A stretch of 64,000 bases of DNA, taken from the NCBI GenBank assembly GCA_000741495.1, contig JGZV01000012.1:1-64000 (forward strand), written 5' to 3'. Below are positions 26,821 to 35,658 of the stretch, one piece after another. Position numbers and translations under genes: made by a program. This stretch comes from Bifidobacterium thermophilum (lineage in GTDB: Bacteria > Actinomycetota > Actinomycetes > Actinomycetales > Bifidobacteriaceae). Every line of letters begins with the position of its first letter. Position 1 is the stretch's first letter. The notes beneath the pieces are model-generated. The model saw nothing but the letters and a program-made list of their open reading frames with translations. It was not told where the DNA came from and made no database searches.

Positions 26821-28887
26821 ATGATGGTGACCCACGGTACCAAGCGTGGAAGGCATCCGGAACGGATCGCCGCCAGAGTATGCGGCATCACGGTATCATG
26901 CGCGATGATGTTCGCTACGGCGGCAGGAGGGGCCGCTCCCGCTCGCCAGACAGAGTATGCTTCCGGAACCGCCGTGGCCACGAAAACACAGGATGTGTTC
27001 GGTATTCTGCACGAGGGGACGATTTCCGGCGAACTGTATATCGCCAACGATTTCCAGATTGACCAGTCAGGCACAGTCATCGATTACGGGGTCACCCGCG
27101 CGGGCGCGCCTGTCGCTGAAACCGTGGGCAAGGGGGAACACGCCGCGGGCACGTCGACCAATACCTTGACCAAGGTCAGCAGCGGTCTCAAAGCGATGCC
27201 ATGGGCGGTACACGTACAGTACAGCCTCAACGGGCCGAATGTCGATTCGTCGGCAATCAGCGGAGCGAACGGCCTGGTCGGCCTGCACGTGACTGTGTCT
27301 CCGAATCCGCTTGCCGACACGGATTACGCCAGGACCACAATCCCGATCATCGCGTTCACGGTGCCGACCAAAGTCACCGGTGCGGTCACAGGCAGCAGCG
27401 GCACACTCGTCACCCAAAATGGCACGGATATGCTGGTTATCGCAGTCGGCAGACCCGCCCGCACTACATCCTTCGACTTCTTCTTCACTGCGAAGCACTG
27501 TTCGATGAGCCCGTTGGCGGTAGCCGCGGTGGAGGCCTCGGATACCGCAGAATTCAGCCGTTCTATGACCGCGCTCGCCATGCGGGCAGGGAATTTGTCA
27601 GATATCGCCATCGGCGGCGGCAAACATGACACGAAACTGCTCAACCGGCTCAAGTCTATGCGCGATGTGGAACGCGACAAGGCGAAACGTGCCATCGCCG
27701 CTGCGGACCCGGCTTACCAGCAGGCCTTCCATGATTACATGGCCGCGTACGTGACCTCGTACACCGGGCATCTGAGCGGTTCTATCGGAGACAGTACGCA
27801 GATGAGCGCGCTTCTGGGCACGGCTGGCGAGCTGAACAGCGACACGCCGGTGGCACGGGCTGTCGCGAATATCTCCAATGCGACCAATGACCGTAGCGCC
27901 GCTCGATCCCATCAGGGTGCCGCAGACGCGATCGATGACACCATTCGGCAGATCGAACTGCGCGGGACGACAGGTTTGGCGGCGGATCTCAAGCGACAGG
28001 CGGCTTCGCAGACCTCGCGCGCAGCCAAGGATTTCAAGACCGGCCAGAAGATGATGCACGATGCGATGATCCCGTTTTCGATGGCTTATACCGACGCGTA
28101 TACACGCCATCTGAGCAAGATGACCGGGGGTACGGCGTCTGGCGCGTCCACGTACGCGCAGCAGGCGATTGAGCAGACGAACGACGAATTCGTTTCGAAC
28201 AAGAACCTCAAAACCGACAATCAGAAGGTCCAGGCGGCCCTGGATACGATGGCGGCGGCGAAAGCCTGTGAAGGGCAGGGTAAGATGCTGCTCACTTTGG
28301 CCGCGCTGGTCGCCAAATCCGGCACCGGTGATGCGTCCGATGCATCAAAAAGCGCGGCGGCGGATTGGAAGACGGTGTCGGCGACCGGTTTGACATCCTA
28401 TGTCTTGCAGTCGCGTGTCGGAGGCGCCGCCGATGATGATGCCGATAATGTTGCGGAGCATCGTGCCGGCACCGGTTCTGCTGGCAGGACAAATTCCGCT
28501 GCTGGTACGCATACCACGACGTTTGTCGCACCTGTTGCCTCGGAGCGCTTGTTATATGGCCTGTCAGGGCGGGCGCACGGCCTTGAATCGGATATGTCGG
28601 GAACAGTGGACGATGTGGTTGCCGTGGAGACTGCCGCCGACATCATCAGGAATGCCGTGGATACGCTGGCGCCTGACAAGGCGTCTGCATCGTCTGCGTT
28701 GACGCAGGCGATTGATGAGGCGCGCGCCGCCAAAGCCAAGGTTGCGGCTTCCATTGACGCGCAGTCTTCAGTGGGGGCTCTCGAGGCCTCGCGTATCGGA
28801 CGTGAAGGTGTGTCGCGGGACGTCGTCACCCCGGTCAACACGCACACCGCCGGCGCTCGCTTCCTCATGGTCACCGATAAACTGTGA
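26821..28887 (+). CDS. Secreted protein of unknown function, helix-rich
   Basis: 688 residues. The N-terminal region has basic residues, a hydrophobic stretch GITVSCAMMFATAAGG and a probable signal-peptidase site near APA-RQ (residue about 41). Residues about 45-230 look beta-rich; from 235 to the end it is mostly helical, with Ala, Asp, Lys and Thr abundant and coiled-coil-like blocks, and a low-complexity linker near 540-565. There is no C-terminal anchor or LPXTG, so it is released or held by partners. AAGGAG lies about 11 nt before ATG 26821. I do not recognise a family. The gene stands alone, followed by an array of hairpin repeats. Confidence 0.75.
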   Translation: MMVTHGTKRGRHPERIAARVCGITVSCAMMFATAAGGAAPARQTEYASGTAVATKTQDVFGILHEGTISGELYIANDFQIDQSGTVIDYGVTRAGAPVAETVGKGEHAAGTSTNTLTKVSSGLKAMPWAVHVQYSLNGPNVDSSAISGANGLVGLHVTVSPNPLADTDYARTTIPIIAFTVPTKVTGAVTGSSGTLVTQNGTDMLVIAVGRPARTTSFDFFFTAKHCSMSPLAVAAVEASDTAEFSRSMTALAMRAGNLSDIAIGGGKHDTKLLNRLKSMRDVERDKAKRAIAAADPAYQQAFHDYMAAYVTSYTGHLSGSIGDSTQMSALLGTAGELNSDTPVARAVANISNATNDRSAARSHQGAADAIDDTIRQIELRGTTGLAADLKRQAASQTSRAAKDFKTGQKMMHDAMIPFSMAYTDAYTRHLSKMTGGTASGASTYAQQAIEQTNDEFVSNKNLKTDNQKVQAALDTMAAAKACEGQGKMLLTLAALVAKSGTGDASDASKSAAADWKTVSATGLTSYVLQSRVGGAADDDADNVAEHRAGTGSAGRTNSAAGTHTTTFVAPVASERLLYGLSGRAHGLESDMSGTVDDVVAVETAADIIRNAVDTLAPDKASASSALTQAIDEARAAKAKVAASIDAQSSVGALEASRIGREGVSRDVVTPVNTHTAGARFLMVTDKL

Positions 28888-28914
28888 TCCGCCAAACCCC
28901 ACCCATCAGTAACC

Positions 28915-29031
28915 GTCACCGGTCTGTGAATTGCCCAAACTGGTGACGCTAGGAGGCTTGATCGCGTAGCTGGTTTGTGGTGTTGCCCAAACTGGTGACG
29001 CCAGGAGCCGGTCTGCCGTAGCTGGTTTGTG
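28915..29031. repeat. Tandem 52-bp hairpin-like repeat array
   Basis: TTGCCCAAACTGGTGACGC begins at 28931 and again at 28983 (period 52), each ending in GTAGCTGGTTTGTG. The outer bases of each unit pair, and a variant CGTCACCGGT precedes the first unit at 28915. A third, perfect hairpin follows at 29039. Confidence 0.75.
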
Positions 29032-29038
29032 CAGAAAA

Positions 29039-29082
29039 ACAATCTGGTGACGCCGGGCGGGAACTCAGCGTCACCAGATTGT
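29039..29082 (-). terminator. valS intrinsic terminator
   Basis: ACAATCTGGTGACGC (29039-29053) and GCGTCACCAGATTGT (29068-29082) form a perfect 15-bp stem. On the minus strand TTTTT follows, so it terminates valS. Confidence 0.88.
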
Positions 29083-29106
29083 GGGGTATGAGGAAAGAGC
29101 CGGCGC

Positions 29107-31890
29107 TTACTTGCGCGGCTTCTTGGCCGGCGGCTCGCCGAGCTCGCTGTTTTCGACGATGACGGAGACCGCGGCATCAGCCTCGTTCTTCGCGTCTTCG
29201 ATAGCGTTCTTAGCGGCTGCGGCGGTTTGCTTGACAGCCTTGATGGCGGCGCCGGCACGAACCAGCGTGATATTGCCGACGACGCGTCCCGCCTCGGCGA
29301 TATCGCCAAGCGTGGCCTTGATGGAATCGGCCGCATCATCCACCGCGTCAAGCGTGACGGACAGAATCGGCGTCTTCATCGAGACCTTCGCCTCGGACTT
29401 GATCTTACGCAACGAAGCCAGCGCCTCGCCCGCATAGGTGAGCACGTCCGGGGAGACCTTGAACGCGGCCTGCTCGTACGGTTCCGGCTTCGGCCATGCG
29501 GCACGGTGCACCGAACCCTCGCCCTCGTGCATCCAAGACCACACTTCTTCGGTCGCGTACGGCAGGTACGGGGCCAGTAGACGGGCGAAGGTGTCCAAGC
29601 CGAGTCCCAGCGTGGTGCGCGCGGACTTGACCGCCGCCTCGCTCGGGGTTTTGCCGGTCGAATCGGCCGTGCCGTAGGCGCGGTTCTTCACCAGTTCGAT
29701 GTAATCGTCGCAGAACTGCCAGAAGAAGCTTTCGATGACTTCCAGCGCCTTCGAATGCTCATAGGCGTTCAGTGCGTTCGTCGCCTGACGAATCACGAGC
29801 GCCATCTTCGCCATGACCGCACGATCCAGCGGCTCGGTCACATCAGCCGGATCCCACTGTGCGACGGCAGGGGAGCCGACATGATGGTTCTCGTCCTCGC
29901 GGCCGATGGCCAGCGCGAACTTGGTGGCGTTGAGCAGCTTGATGGCCAGACGGCGACCGATCTTCATCTGACCCTCGTCATACGTGGCGTCCAGGCCGAG
30001 GCGCGCGGAAGCGGCCCAGTAACGCACGGCGTCCGCACCGAACTGCTTGATCGGCTTGTTTGGCACGACGACATTGCCCTTGGACTTCGACATCTTCTTG
30101 TGATCGGGGTCGAGAATCCAGCCGGAGAGCGTGGCGTTCGCCCACGGCAGGCAATGGTTCTCAAGATGCGCGCGATCGATGGAGCTGAACAGCCAAGTGC
30201 GGATGATGTCCTGGCCCTGCGGACGCAAATCCATCGGGAACGTGGCCTTGAACAGCGCTTCGTTTTCCTCGCCGGGCTCAGCCCAGTGGGTCACGATCTG
30301 CGGGGTCAGGGACGAGGTCGCCCACGTGTCCATGATGTCTTTCTCGGCGGTGAAGCCCTTCGGCTGGTCACGCTGGGACTCGTCGTAACCTTCCGGCACA
30401 TCGTTGGTCGGGTCGATCGGCAGCTGATCCTCGCGCGGGGTGAGCGGATGCTCATAATCCGGCTCGCCGTTGGCGTCGAGCGGATACCACAGCGGGAACG
30501 GCACACCGAAGAAGCGCTGGCGGGAGATCAGCCAGTCGCCGTTAAGCCCATTGACCCAGTTGTCGTAGCGCACGTGCATGAAGTCCGGGTGGAAGTTCAG
30601 CTCATTGCCGCGTTCGATGAGTTCGGCGTTGAGCTTCTTGTCGGTACCGCCGTTCTTCAGATACCACTGGCGGGAGGTGACGATTTCGAGCGGCTTGTCG
30701 CCCTTCTCGTAGAAGTTCGTCATACGGGTGGTGGGCTTCGGCTCGCCGTCCATATCACCGGATTCACGCAGATGGTCGACGATGATCTTGCGGGCGGAGA
30801 ACGTGGTCTTTCCTTCGGTCTCCTCGAAGATCGCACGGCCTTGCGGGTCCTCGATCCAATCCGGCACGCTCATGATGATGCGACCGTTACGCTGGATGAT
30901 CGGGCGGGTCGGCAGCTTCAAATCACGCCACCATTCGACGTCGGTCACGTCGCCGAAGGTGCAGCACATGGCGATACCGGCGCCCTTGTCCATTTCGGCG
31001 GCCGGATGCGCGAGAATCGGCACCTTGACCTTGAACAGCGGGGAATAGACGTACTGGCCGAAATACTGCTTGTAGCGTTCGTCGTCCGGGTTGGCGATCA
31101 ACGCGCCGCACGCGGCGAGCAGTTCCGGACGGGTGGTTTCGATGTAAATCGGGGTGCCGTCTTCGAAACGGAACGCGATCTTGTGATAGAAGCCGGGATA
31201 TTCGCGGCTTTCCAGCTCAGCTTGGGCGACCGCGGTCTGGAAGGTCACATCCCACAGGCCCGGCGCGTCCTTCTGGTAGGCCTCGCCGCGGGCGAGATTG
31301 CGCAGGAACGCTTTCTGGGCTACGCGCTGCGGATGCTCGCCAATCGTGTGGTAGGTTTGCGACCAATCGATCGACAGGCCGAGCGAACGCCACAGCTCCT
31401 CGAACTGCTTCTCGTCCTCCTTGGTGAGGCGCTCGCACAGTTCGATGAAGTTCTTGCGGCTGACCGGCACCTGGTCTTTCGCGTCGATTTTCTTGCCGTC
31501 GGTGCCTTCGAACGGCGGCTTGAAATCAGGATCATACTTCAGGGACGTGTCCACGCGCACGCCGTAATAGTTCTGTACGCGGCGCTCGGTCGGCAGGCCG
31601 TTGTCGTCCCAACCCATCGGGTAGAAGACGTCGAAGCCTTGCATGCGCTTGAAACGGGCGATGATATCGGTGTGCGTGTAGGAGAACACGTGGCCGACAT
31701 GCAGATGCCCGGACACGGTGGGCGGCGGGGTGTCGATCGAATAGACGGCCTTGCGGTCGCGGGTGTTGCGGAATTTGTAGACGCCGGATTCGTCCCACGT
31801 CTTGCGCCACTTATCTTCGAGCCCGTCGACGCCGACCTTGTCAGGCAGCGGGGTCAGGTTCGCGGTGATGGTATTGTCCTGATCAGTCAT
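29107..31890 (-). CDS. valS: Valine--tRNA ligase
   Basis: 927 residues, class I synthetase that charges tRNA(Val) and edits threonine. The HIGH motif reads HVGH in GHLHVGHVFSYTH, the editing CP1 domain spans about 190-400, KMSKSKGN lies near residue 600, and the anticodon-binding domain follows. The C-terminal coiled coil is short and ends in a basic, Ala/Lys-rich tail (ELGEPPAKKPRK). No ribosome binding site is present; TAAACT lies 7 nt before ATG 31890 on the minus strand, so the mRNA is probably leaderless and a T-box is excluded by space. A strong terminator follows at 29039-29082. Confidence 0.97.
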   Translation of the reverse strand: MTDQDNTITANLTPLPDKVGVDGLEDKWRKTWDESGVYKFRNTRDRKAVYSIDTPPPTVSGHLHVGHVFSYTHTDIIARFKRMQGFDVFYPMGWDDNGLPTERRVQNYYGVRVDTSLKYDPDFKPPFEGTDGKKIDAKDQVPVSRKNFIELCERLTKEDEKQFEELWRSLGLSIDWSQTYHTIGEHPQRVAQKAFLRNLARGEAYQKDAPGLWDVTFQTAVAQAELESREYPGFYHKIAFRFEDGTPIYIETTRPELLAACGALIANPDDERYKQYFGQYVYSPLFKVKVPILAHPAAEMDKGAGIAMCCTFGDVTDVEWWRDLKLPTRPIIQRNGRIIMSVPDWIEDPQGRAIFEETEGKTTFSARKIIVDHLRESGDMDGEPKPTTRMTNFYEKGDKPLEIVTSRQWYLKNGGTDKKLNAELIERGNELNFHPDFMHVRYDNWVNGLNGDWLISRQRFFGVPFPLWYPLDANGEPDYEHPLTPREDQLPIDPTNDVPEGYDESQRDQPKGFTAEKDIMDTWATSSLTPQIVTHWAEPGEENEALFKATFPMDLRPQGQDIIRTWLFSSIDRAHLENHCLPWANATLSGWILDPDHKKMSKSKGNVVVPNKPIKQFGADAVRYWAASARLGLDATYDEGQMKIGRRLAIKLLNATKFALAIGREDENHHVGSPAVAQWDPADVTEPLDRAVMAKMALVIRQATNALNAYEHSKALEVIESFFWQFCDDYIELVKNRAYGTADSTGKTPSEAAVKSARTTLGLGLDTFARLLAPYLPYATEEVWSWMHEGEGSVHRAAWPKPEPYEQAAFKVSPDVLTYAGEALASLRKIKSEAKVSMKTPILSVTLDAVDDAADSIKATLGDIAEAGRVVGNITLVRAGAAIKAVKQTAAAAKNAIEDAKNEADAAVSVIVENSELGEPPAKKPRK

Positions 31891-31897
31891 AACCGCT

Positions 31898-31903
31898 AGT
31901 TTA
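31898..31903 (-). promoter_or_regulatory. Putative -10 box of leaderless valS
   Basis: Minus-strand TAAACT, exactly 7 nt upstream of ATG 31890. Confidence 0.6.
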
Positions 31904-32028
31904 GGGAGCGTTTATGACAACGGGGAAGCGGACTTTGCGGCACTTCCGGGCCGTGGTCGGGGCGCCCGGCAAGAAGACGATAATGCGCACCCGTGACTGT
32001 GCCAGCACTTGGCCGAACTGTCACCGGA

Positions 32029-33579
32029 TCACTTTTCGAGCGTCACGTCTTTGAGTGGCAGCAGCTCGTCGGTCATGTTGACCGGGTAGCCGTGCAGCCT
32101 GCCGCTCACCGCCATGTTGATGCCCCGCTCGTACAACCATGCCGCGGCCGCATCCTGACTGACCATGGACGCGAACTGTTTCATCCCGTTGGCATAAGCG
32201 TCACTTGTCGTCGCGGCGGCGGCGTTACGGTACGCTTCCTGCGCGTTGCCGTTCTGATATTGCAGCGTGTTGTTCACGCCGTTGAACAGGTCCACATTAT
32301 CCGTGCCGCTGACGGTCATGATTGCAAGCTTGAAATCGCCGCTGGCCAGCCGCTGGCTGAGCGTCGCGTCATCGACCACCTGCATATCCGGGTTGATGGC
32401 GGTCAGATTCGATGTGCCCTGCTTGAGATACCCGTTGAGCTGCTCGCCCAGCGCCTGGTATTCCTGCGGGACAAGGAAAGTCAGATCGCCGAAATACCGG
32501 GTCGAATAATAGGTGAGCATCTGTGCGGCCTTCGCCTGGTCGTGCGGGTAGAGCCCAGTCAGGTCCTCATACCCGGGTTCCAATGGCCCGATTGGCCCGC
32601 CGAGCGCCTGCTTCGCGTCCGTGGCCGAGGATGCGATCGCCGCAGTGTCGATCAGATAGCGGAACGACTGCCGGGTGCGCAGGTCGGACATCGGGGATTC
32701 CGTGCTGCAATTGAATACAAGCATCACTTTCGACGTGCTGGAACCTTGGACCGCTTTCAATCCTGTTTTCTTGGTGATATCAGTCAGACTCGTGTGTTCA
32801 AGCGGCAGCGCCATAACCACTTCGTTGCTGGCGGCAGCATTCATCAGCGTTGACTCATTGGGATAGTAATGCAGCATGACCTGATTGCTGGCCGCCTTGC
32901 GAGCGCCCCAATAGTGGGCGTTGCGTTTGAGCGTGATATTCGAGCCCTTGCGGTAGGCGCCGACGGTGAACGGGCCGGAACCAAGCGCCTGCGTCGCATA
33001 ATCGATATTCGCGTTCCGGTCGTAGACGATGCCCGCGCGGCCGGACAGTGCGCGCAGCAGGGTTGCATCCGGCTGTCGTAGTGTCAAGGTGACGCGGTTC
33101 GCACGGTCGCTGTCAACGGCGGCGATGGCGTTCAATCGCTCATGTCCCACGTATGTGCCGCTGATAATCTGTTTGAGTGACCAGACGACATCCTCGCCGT
33201 CGAGCGTATCGCCATTGGAAAAGGTCGCGTTGCCGCGCAAATGCAGGGTGACGGTGAGGCCGTCTTGTGAGGTCGTCCAACTGTCGGCGAGCGCGGGGAT
33301 GAGCCTGTTGTTCTGGTCGCGTCCGATGAGCGTTTCGTAGACGTTACCGATCAGGGCCTGTTCGATGGCCGTGCCTGGTTCGGTGCGGATGTCCAGTGAT
33401 GCTGGGGCGTTGAGTAGGCCGACGTCAATGGATGGGCCTGATCCGATCAGCCCAGTGGATTCGAGTACGCCGCTGCGTTGGGCAACGGATTTGCCGAGCA
33501 TGATGAGCGAAAACAGGGCGGCCACAATGGCAAGGAATGCCGCCCAACGTTTCAGTTCGCCATGCTTCTTCTTCGTCAT
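32029..33579 (-). CDS. ABC transporter substrate-binding protein, family 5
   Basis: 516 residues. An N-terminal hydrophobic segment (about 12-30) serves as signal anchor; there is no lipobox Cys. The SBP_bac_5 domain shows LIGNVYETLIGRDQNNRLIPALADSW (in two parts), then VTLHLRGNATFSNGDTLDGEDV and GSGPFTVGAYRKGSNITLKRN. Such proteins deliver peptides, nickel or other solutes to Opp/Dpp-type importers. No permease or ATPase gene is next to it, so its partner must be elsewhere. A minus-strand TAGACT lies 6 nt before the ATG, suggesting leaderless expression. Ligand unknown. Confidence 0.87.
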   Translation of the reverse strand: MTKKKHGELKRWAAFLAIVAALFSLIMLGKSVAQRSGVLESTGLIGSGPSIDVGLLNAPASLDIRTEPGTAIEQALIGNVYETLIGRDQNNRLIPALADSWTTSQDGLTVTLHLRGNATFSNGDTLDGEDVVWSLKQIISGTYVGHERLNAIAAVDSDRANRVTLTLRQPDATLLRALSGRAGIVYDRNANIDYATQALGSGPFTVGAYRKGSNITLKRNAHYWGARKAASNQVMLHYYPNESTLMNAAASNEVVMALPLEHTSLTDITKKTGLKAVQGSSTSKVMLVFNCSTESPMSDLRTRQSFRYLIDTAAIASSATDAKQALGGPIGPLEPGYEDLTGLYPHDQAKAAQMLTYYSTRYFGDLTFLVPQEYQALGEQLNGYLKQGTSNLTAINPDMQVVDDATLSQRLASGDFKLAIMTVSGTDNVDLFNGVNNTLQYQNGNAQEAYRNAAAATTSDAYANGMKQFASMVSQDAAAAWLYERGINMAVSGRLHGYPVNMTDELLPLKDVTLEK

Positions 33580-33585
33580 ACTTCG

Positions 33586-33591
33586 AGTCTA
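33586..33591 (-). promoter_or_regulatory. Putative -10 box, leaderless start
   Basis: Minus-strand TAGACT, 6 nt before ATG 33579. Confidence 0.5.
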
Positions 33592-33625
33592 CCGTGCGTC
33601 GTGCCGATATGTTGGTTGCGTTTGC

Positions 33626-33657
33626 TTGGAGCCTTGGAGCCTTGGAGCCTTGGAACC
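33626..33657. repeat. 8-bp tandem repeat, four units
   Basis: TTGGAGCC three times, then TTGGAACC, between nth and the solute-binding protein gene. Confidence 0.8.
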
Positions 33658-33667
33658 GCGGTCTGGC

Positions 33668-34354
33668 TCACCCGATGGTGCCGGCGCTGGGGCAGGTGGC
33701 GTTGAGCGGGCAGGCGGCGCAGTCTGGTTTGCGTGCGTGGCATGTCGCCCGGCCGTGCAGAATCAGCCGGTGCGACAGGTCGGTCCATTCTTCGGGCGGG
33801 AAGCATGCGGTGATTTCGCGTTCGATGTGTACCGGGTCGGGGTGGGTGCTTCTCCAGTCGGTGCGCCAGCGCAGGCGTCCGGTCACGCGGATCACGTGCG
33901 TGTCAACGGGGAAACCGGGGATGTCGAACGCGTTGCCGAGCACCACGTTTGCGGTTTTCCGTCCGACGCCGGGCAGTGATGTCAGTTCGTCCATGGTGTG
34001 CGGGACGGTATCGCCGAACCGTTCGTGCACATCATGCGCCATTGCGATGATGTTGCGGGTTTTGGCGTGGTAGAAGCCCAGCGGCCTGATGATGTCTTCG
34101 ACATCCTCTACCCGTGCGGCGGCCAGTTGGGCTGGGCCGGGGTAGCGGGAGAACAGCGCGGGTGTGACCGTGTTCACTCGTTTGTCGGTGGTTTGGGCGC
34201 TCAGGATGGTCGCGGTCAGCAGTTCGAAGGGGTTTGTGAAGTGCAGTGCGCACGCCGGGGCGGGGATTTCTTCGCACAGGATCCGGTATTCGTCGTGCAT
34301 GCGTTGGAGACGGTGTCGTTTGCTTTCGCTGGCCATATCCGCATGATAAGGCAT
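33668..34354 (-). CDS. nth: Endonuclease III
   Basis: 228 residues, a bifunctional DNA glycosylase/AP lyase that removes oxidised pyrimidines. The helix-hairpin-helix reads LPGVGRKTANVVLGNAF with the catalytic Lys in GRKTA; the catalytic Asp is in FPVDTHVIRV; and the [4Fe-4S] loop C-x6-C-x2-C-x5-C is complete at the C-terminus (CHARKPDCAACPLNATC). ATG 34354 is chosen because GGAGGG lies about 6 nt upstream; ATG 34336 (MASESK) also fits the family, and an open frame reaches 34474 without support. A transcript from the regulator gene upstream might include it, though hairpin repeats lie between. Confidence 0.94.
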   Translation of the reverse strand: MPYHADMASESKRHRLQRMHDEYRILCEEIPAPACALHFTNPFELLTATILSAQTTDKRVNTVTPALFSRYPGPAQLAAARVEDVEDIIRPLGFYHAKTRNIIAMAHDVHERFGDTVPHTMDELTSLPGVGRKTANVVLGNAFDIPGFPVDTHVIRVTGRLRWRTDWRSTHPDPVHIEREITACFPPEEWTDLSHRLILHGRATCHARKPDCAACPLNATCPSAGTIG

Positions 34355-34480
34355 GGCGGCCCTCCGCCCAACCGCGGCCCGTACGCCTATGGCGGATTTG
34401 TCTGCGCAGTGGGGCTGACAGGGTGGTGGGGACGGCGATGGCCCGTGGATCGTATGCCGTGGCGGCGGTTGCACGGCGGG

Positions 34481-34652
34481 TGTGTGAGGATTGGCTCACA
34501 CAACGACCGCTTGGATAGGCTGAATTGGGATTTTCAAGGTGTGGAGCGGGCTCTGTGTGAGGATTTCTTCACACAGCAACCGGTTGAGAGGTTGAATCTG
34601 GCTGGGTTGAGTGTCCGAAACGTCCGTTGTATGAGGACCGGCTCACATATGG
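34481..34652. repeat. Hairpin repeat family B, two copies plus a degenerate third
   Basis: TGTGTGAG-GATTGG-CTCACACA at 34481-34502; CTGTGTGA-N8-TCACACAG at 34553-34576; a decayed copy at about 34628-34650. The sequences after copies 1 and 2 are also alike, so a unit of about 72 bp was duplicated. A related hairpin lies at 44378. Confidence 0.7.
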
Positions 34653-34672
34653 CGGATACCAGGTGGTCGGGT

Positions 34673-35419
34673 TTACGCCGCTTCCGATGTGGCGTTCGCG
34701 CGTGCCGCGGAATCGTCCTTGTCGTCTTCCGGCGGGTCGAAACGGTAGCCGACGTTGCGTACGGTACCGATGACATGCTCGTATTCGCCGCCGAGTTTGG
34801 CGCGCAAGCGTCGCACATGCACGTCCACGGTGCGTGTACCGCCGTAGTAGTCGTAGCCCCATACCTCTTGTAGCAGCTGGGCGCGGGTGAACACGCGGCC
34901 GGGATGTTGGACCAGGTATTTGAGCAGTTCGAATTCCTTGTATGCCAGGTCGATCGGGTGCCCGTGCAGGCTGGCGGTGTATCCGTTGGTGTCAACGACC
35001 AGGTCGCCGCAGCGAATCAGGCCATCGGTGTCTTGCGGACTGTTGTCGTTGGATTGGATGCCTGATGGCATGTTGCCGCGTTCGGTGACCAGCCGGATGC
35101 GTCCTTCGACTTCGGCCGGGGAAGCGTTGGCGACAACGACGTCGGCGATACCCCATTGGGAGTTGATGACCGTGAATCCGCCTTCAGTGAGAATCAGCAC
35201 AATCGGCGTGGACAGACCGGAAGCGTGGATCAGACGGCACAGGGTTTTCGCCGTGGCCAGATCGTCTCGAGCGTCCAGGAACAGGACGGTGCTTTCAGGC
35301 ATCTTCACCAAGCTCGCCGCATCCATCGGCAGCACACGCACCCTGTGGGACAGTAGGGCGAGGGAAGGCAGAACGGATGCCGGGTCGCTGGCAGAGGTCA
35401 TCAACGTTAAATCAGTCAT
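34673..35419 (-). CDS. glnR: GlnR-like orphan response regulator (nitrogen control)
   Basis: 248 residues. The N-terminal receiver-like domain lacks a standard acidic pocket; its [20 protein letters not shown] and [19 protein letters not shown] blocks follow actinobacterial GlnR closely. The OmpR/PhoB winged helix is complete ([43 protein letters not shown]). GlnR regulates ammonium assimilation genes without a partner kinase. ATG 35419 has GGAGGG 8 nt upstream; a longer frame to 35677 crosses the promoter region. GTnAC-type boxes lie in the divergent region upstream. It could instead be another orphan OmpR-family regulator. Confidence 0.82.
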   Translation of the reverse strand: MTDLTLMTSASDPASVLPSLALLSHRVRVLPMDAASLVKMPESTVLFLDARDDLATAKTLCRLIHASGLSTPIVLILTEGGFTVINSQWGIADVVVANASPAEVEGRIRLVTERGNMPSGIQSNDNSPQDTDGLIRCGDLVVDTNGYTASLHGHPIDLAYKEFELLKYLVQHPGRVFTRAQLLQEVWGYDYYGGTRTVDVHVRRLRAKLGGEYEHVIGTVRNVGYRFDPPEDDKDDSAARANATSEAA

Positions 35420-35465
35420 GTTGCATCCCTCCGGTCGAATCGTGGTTTTCACACAGTTTACAGCT

Positions 35466-35481
35466 GTAATGTTATGGCAAC
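35466..35481. promoter_or_regulatory. GlnR-box-like site near glnR start
   Basis: GTAAT-N6-GCAAC, 47 bases before the glnR ATG; close to the GTnAC-N6-GnAAC consensus. Confidence 0.4.
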
Positions 35482-35563
35482 CGTTTCGATTCCTCATCGT
35501 GCTCTCATATGGCGGAGAATGGGGGAGCTTGTGGCTACAATGATGCTTTGCACATGCTGCGAT

Positions 35564-35590
35564 GTCACATGCCGGTAACATGCCCATAAC
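35564..35590. promoter_or_regulatory. Triple GlnR-box-like site
   Basis: GTCAC-N6-GTAAC-N6-ATAAC, three half-sites at 11-bp period, between glnR and the 7-TM gene. The spacing equals the actinobacterial GlnR box a-b site structure. Confidence 0.5.
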
Positions 35591-35658
35591 ATTGTGGGCC
35601 ATCCCGGCGCGTGACGATGTGCAGCGGGATACGATCATCCGTTGGCGGAAGGAATACC

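Noticed and set aside
29755..31899. 714-residue plus-strand open frame antisense to valS
   Set aside because: It mirrors valS with no ribosome binding site and no protein-like motifs; valS motifs on the minus strand are complete.
31891..32028. T-box leader for valS
   Set aside because: The putative -10 is 7 nt from the ATG, leaving no room for a leader; no T-box core sequence was found.
34481..34576. CRP-like TGTGA..TCACA sites
   Set aside because: The half-site spacing is 8, not 6, and the repeats continue as larger hairpins, so a repeat element is the better reading.
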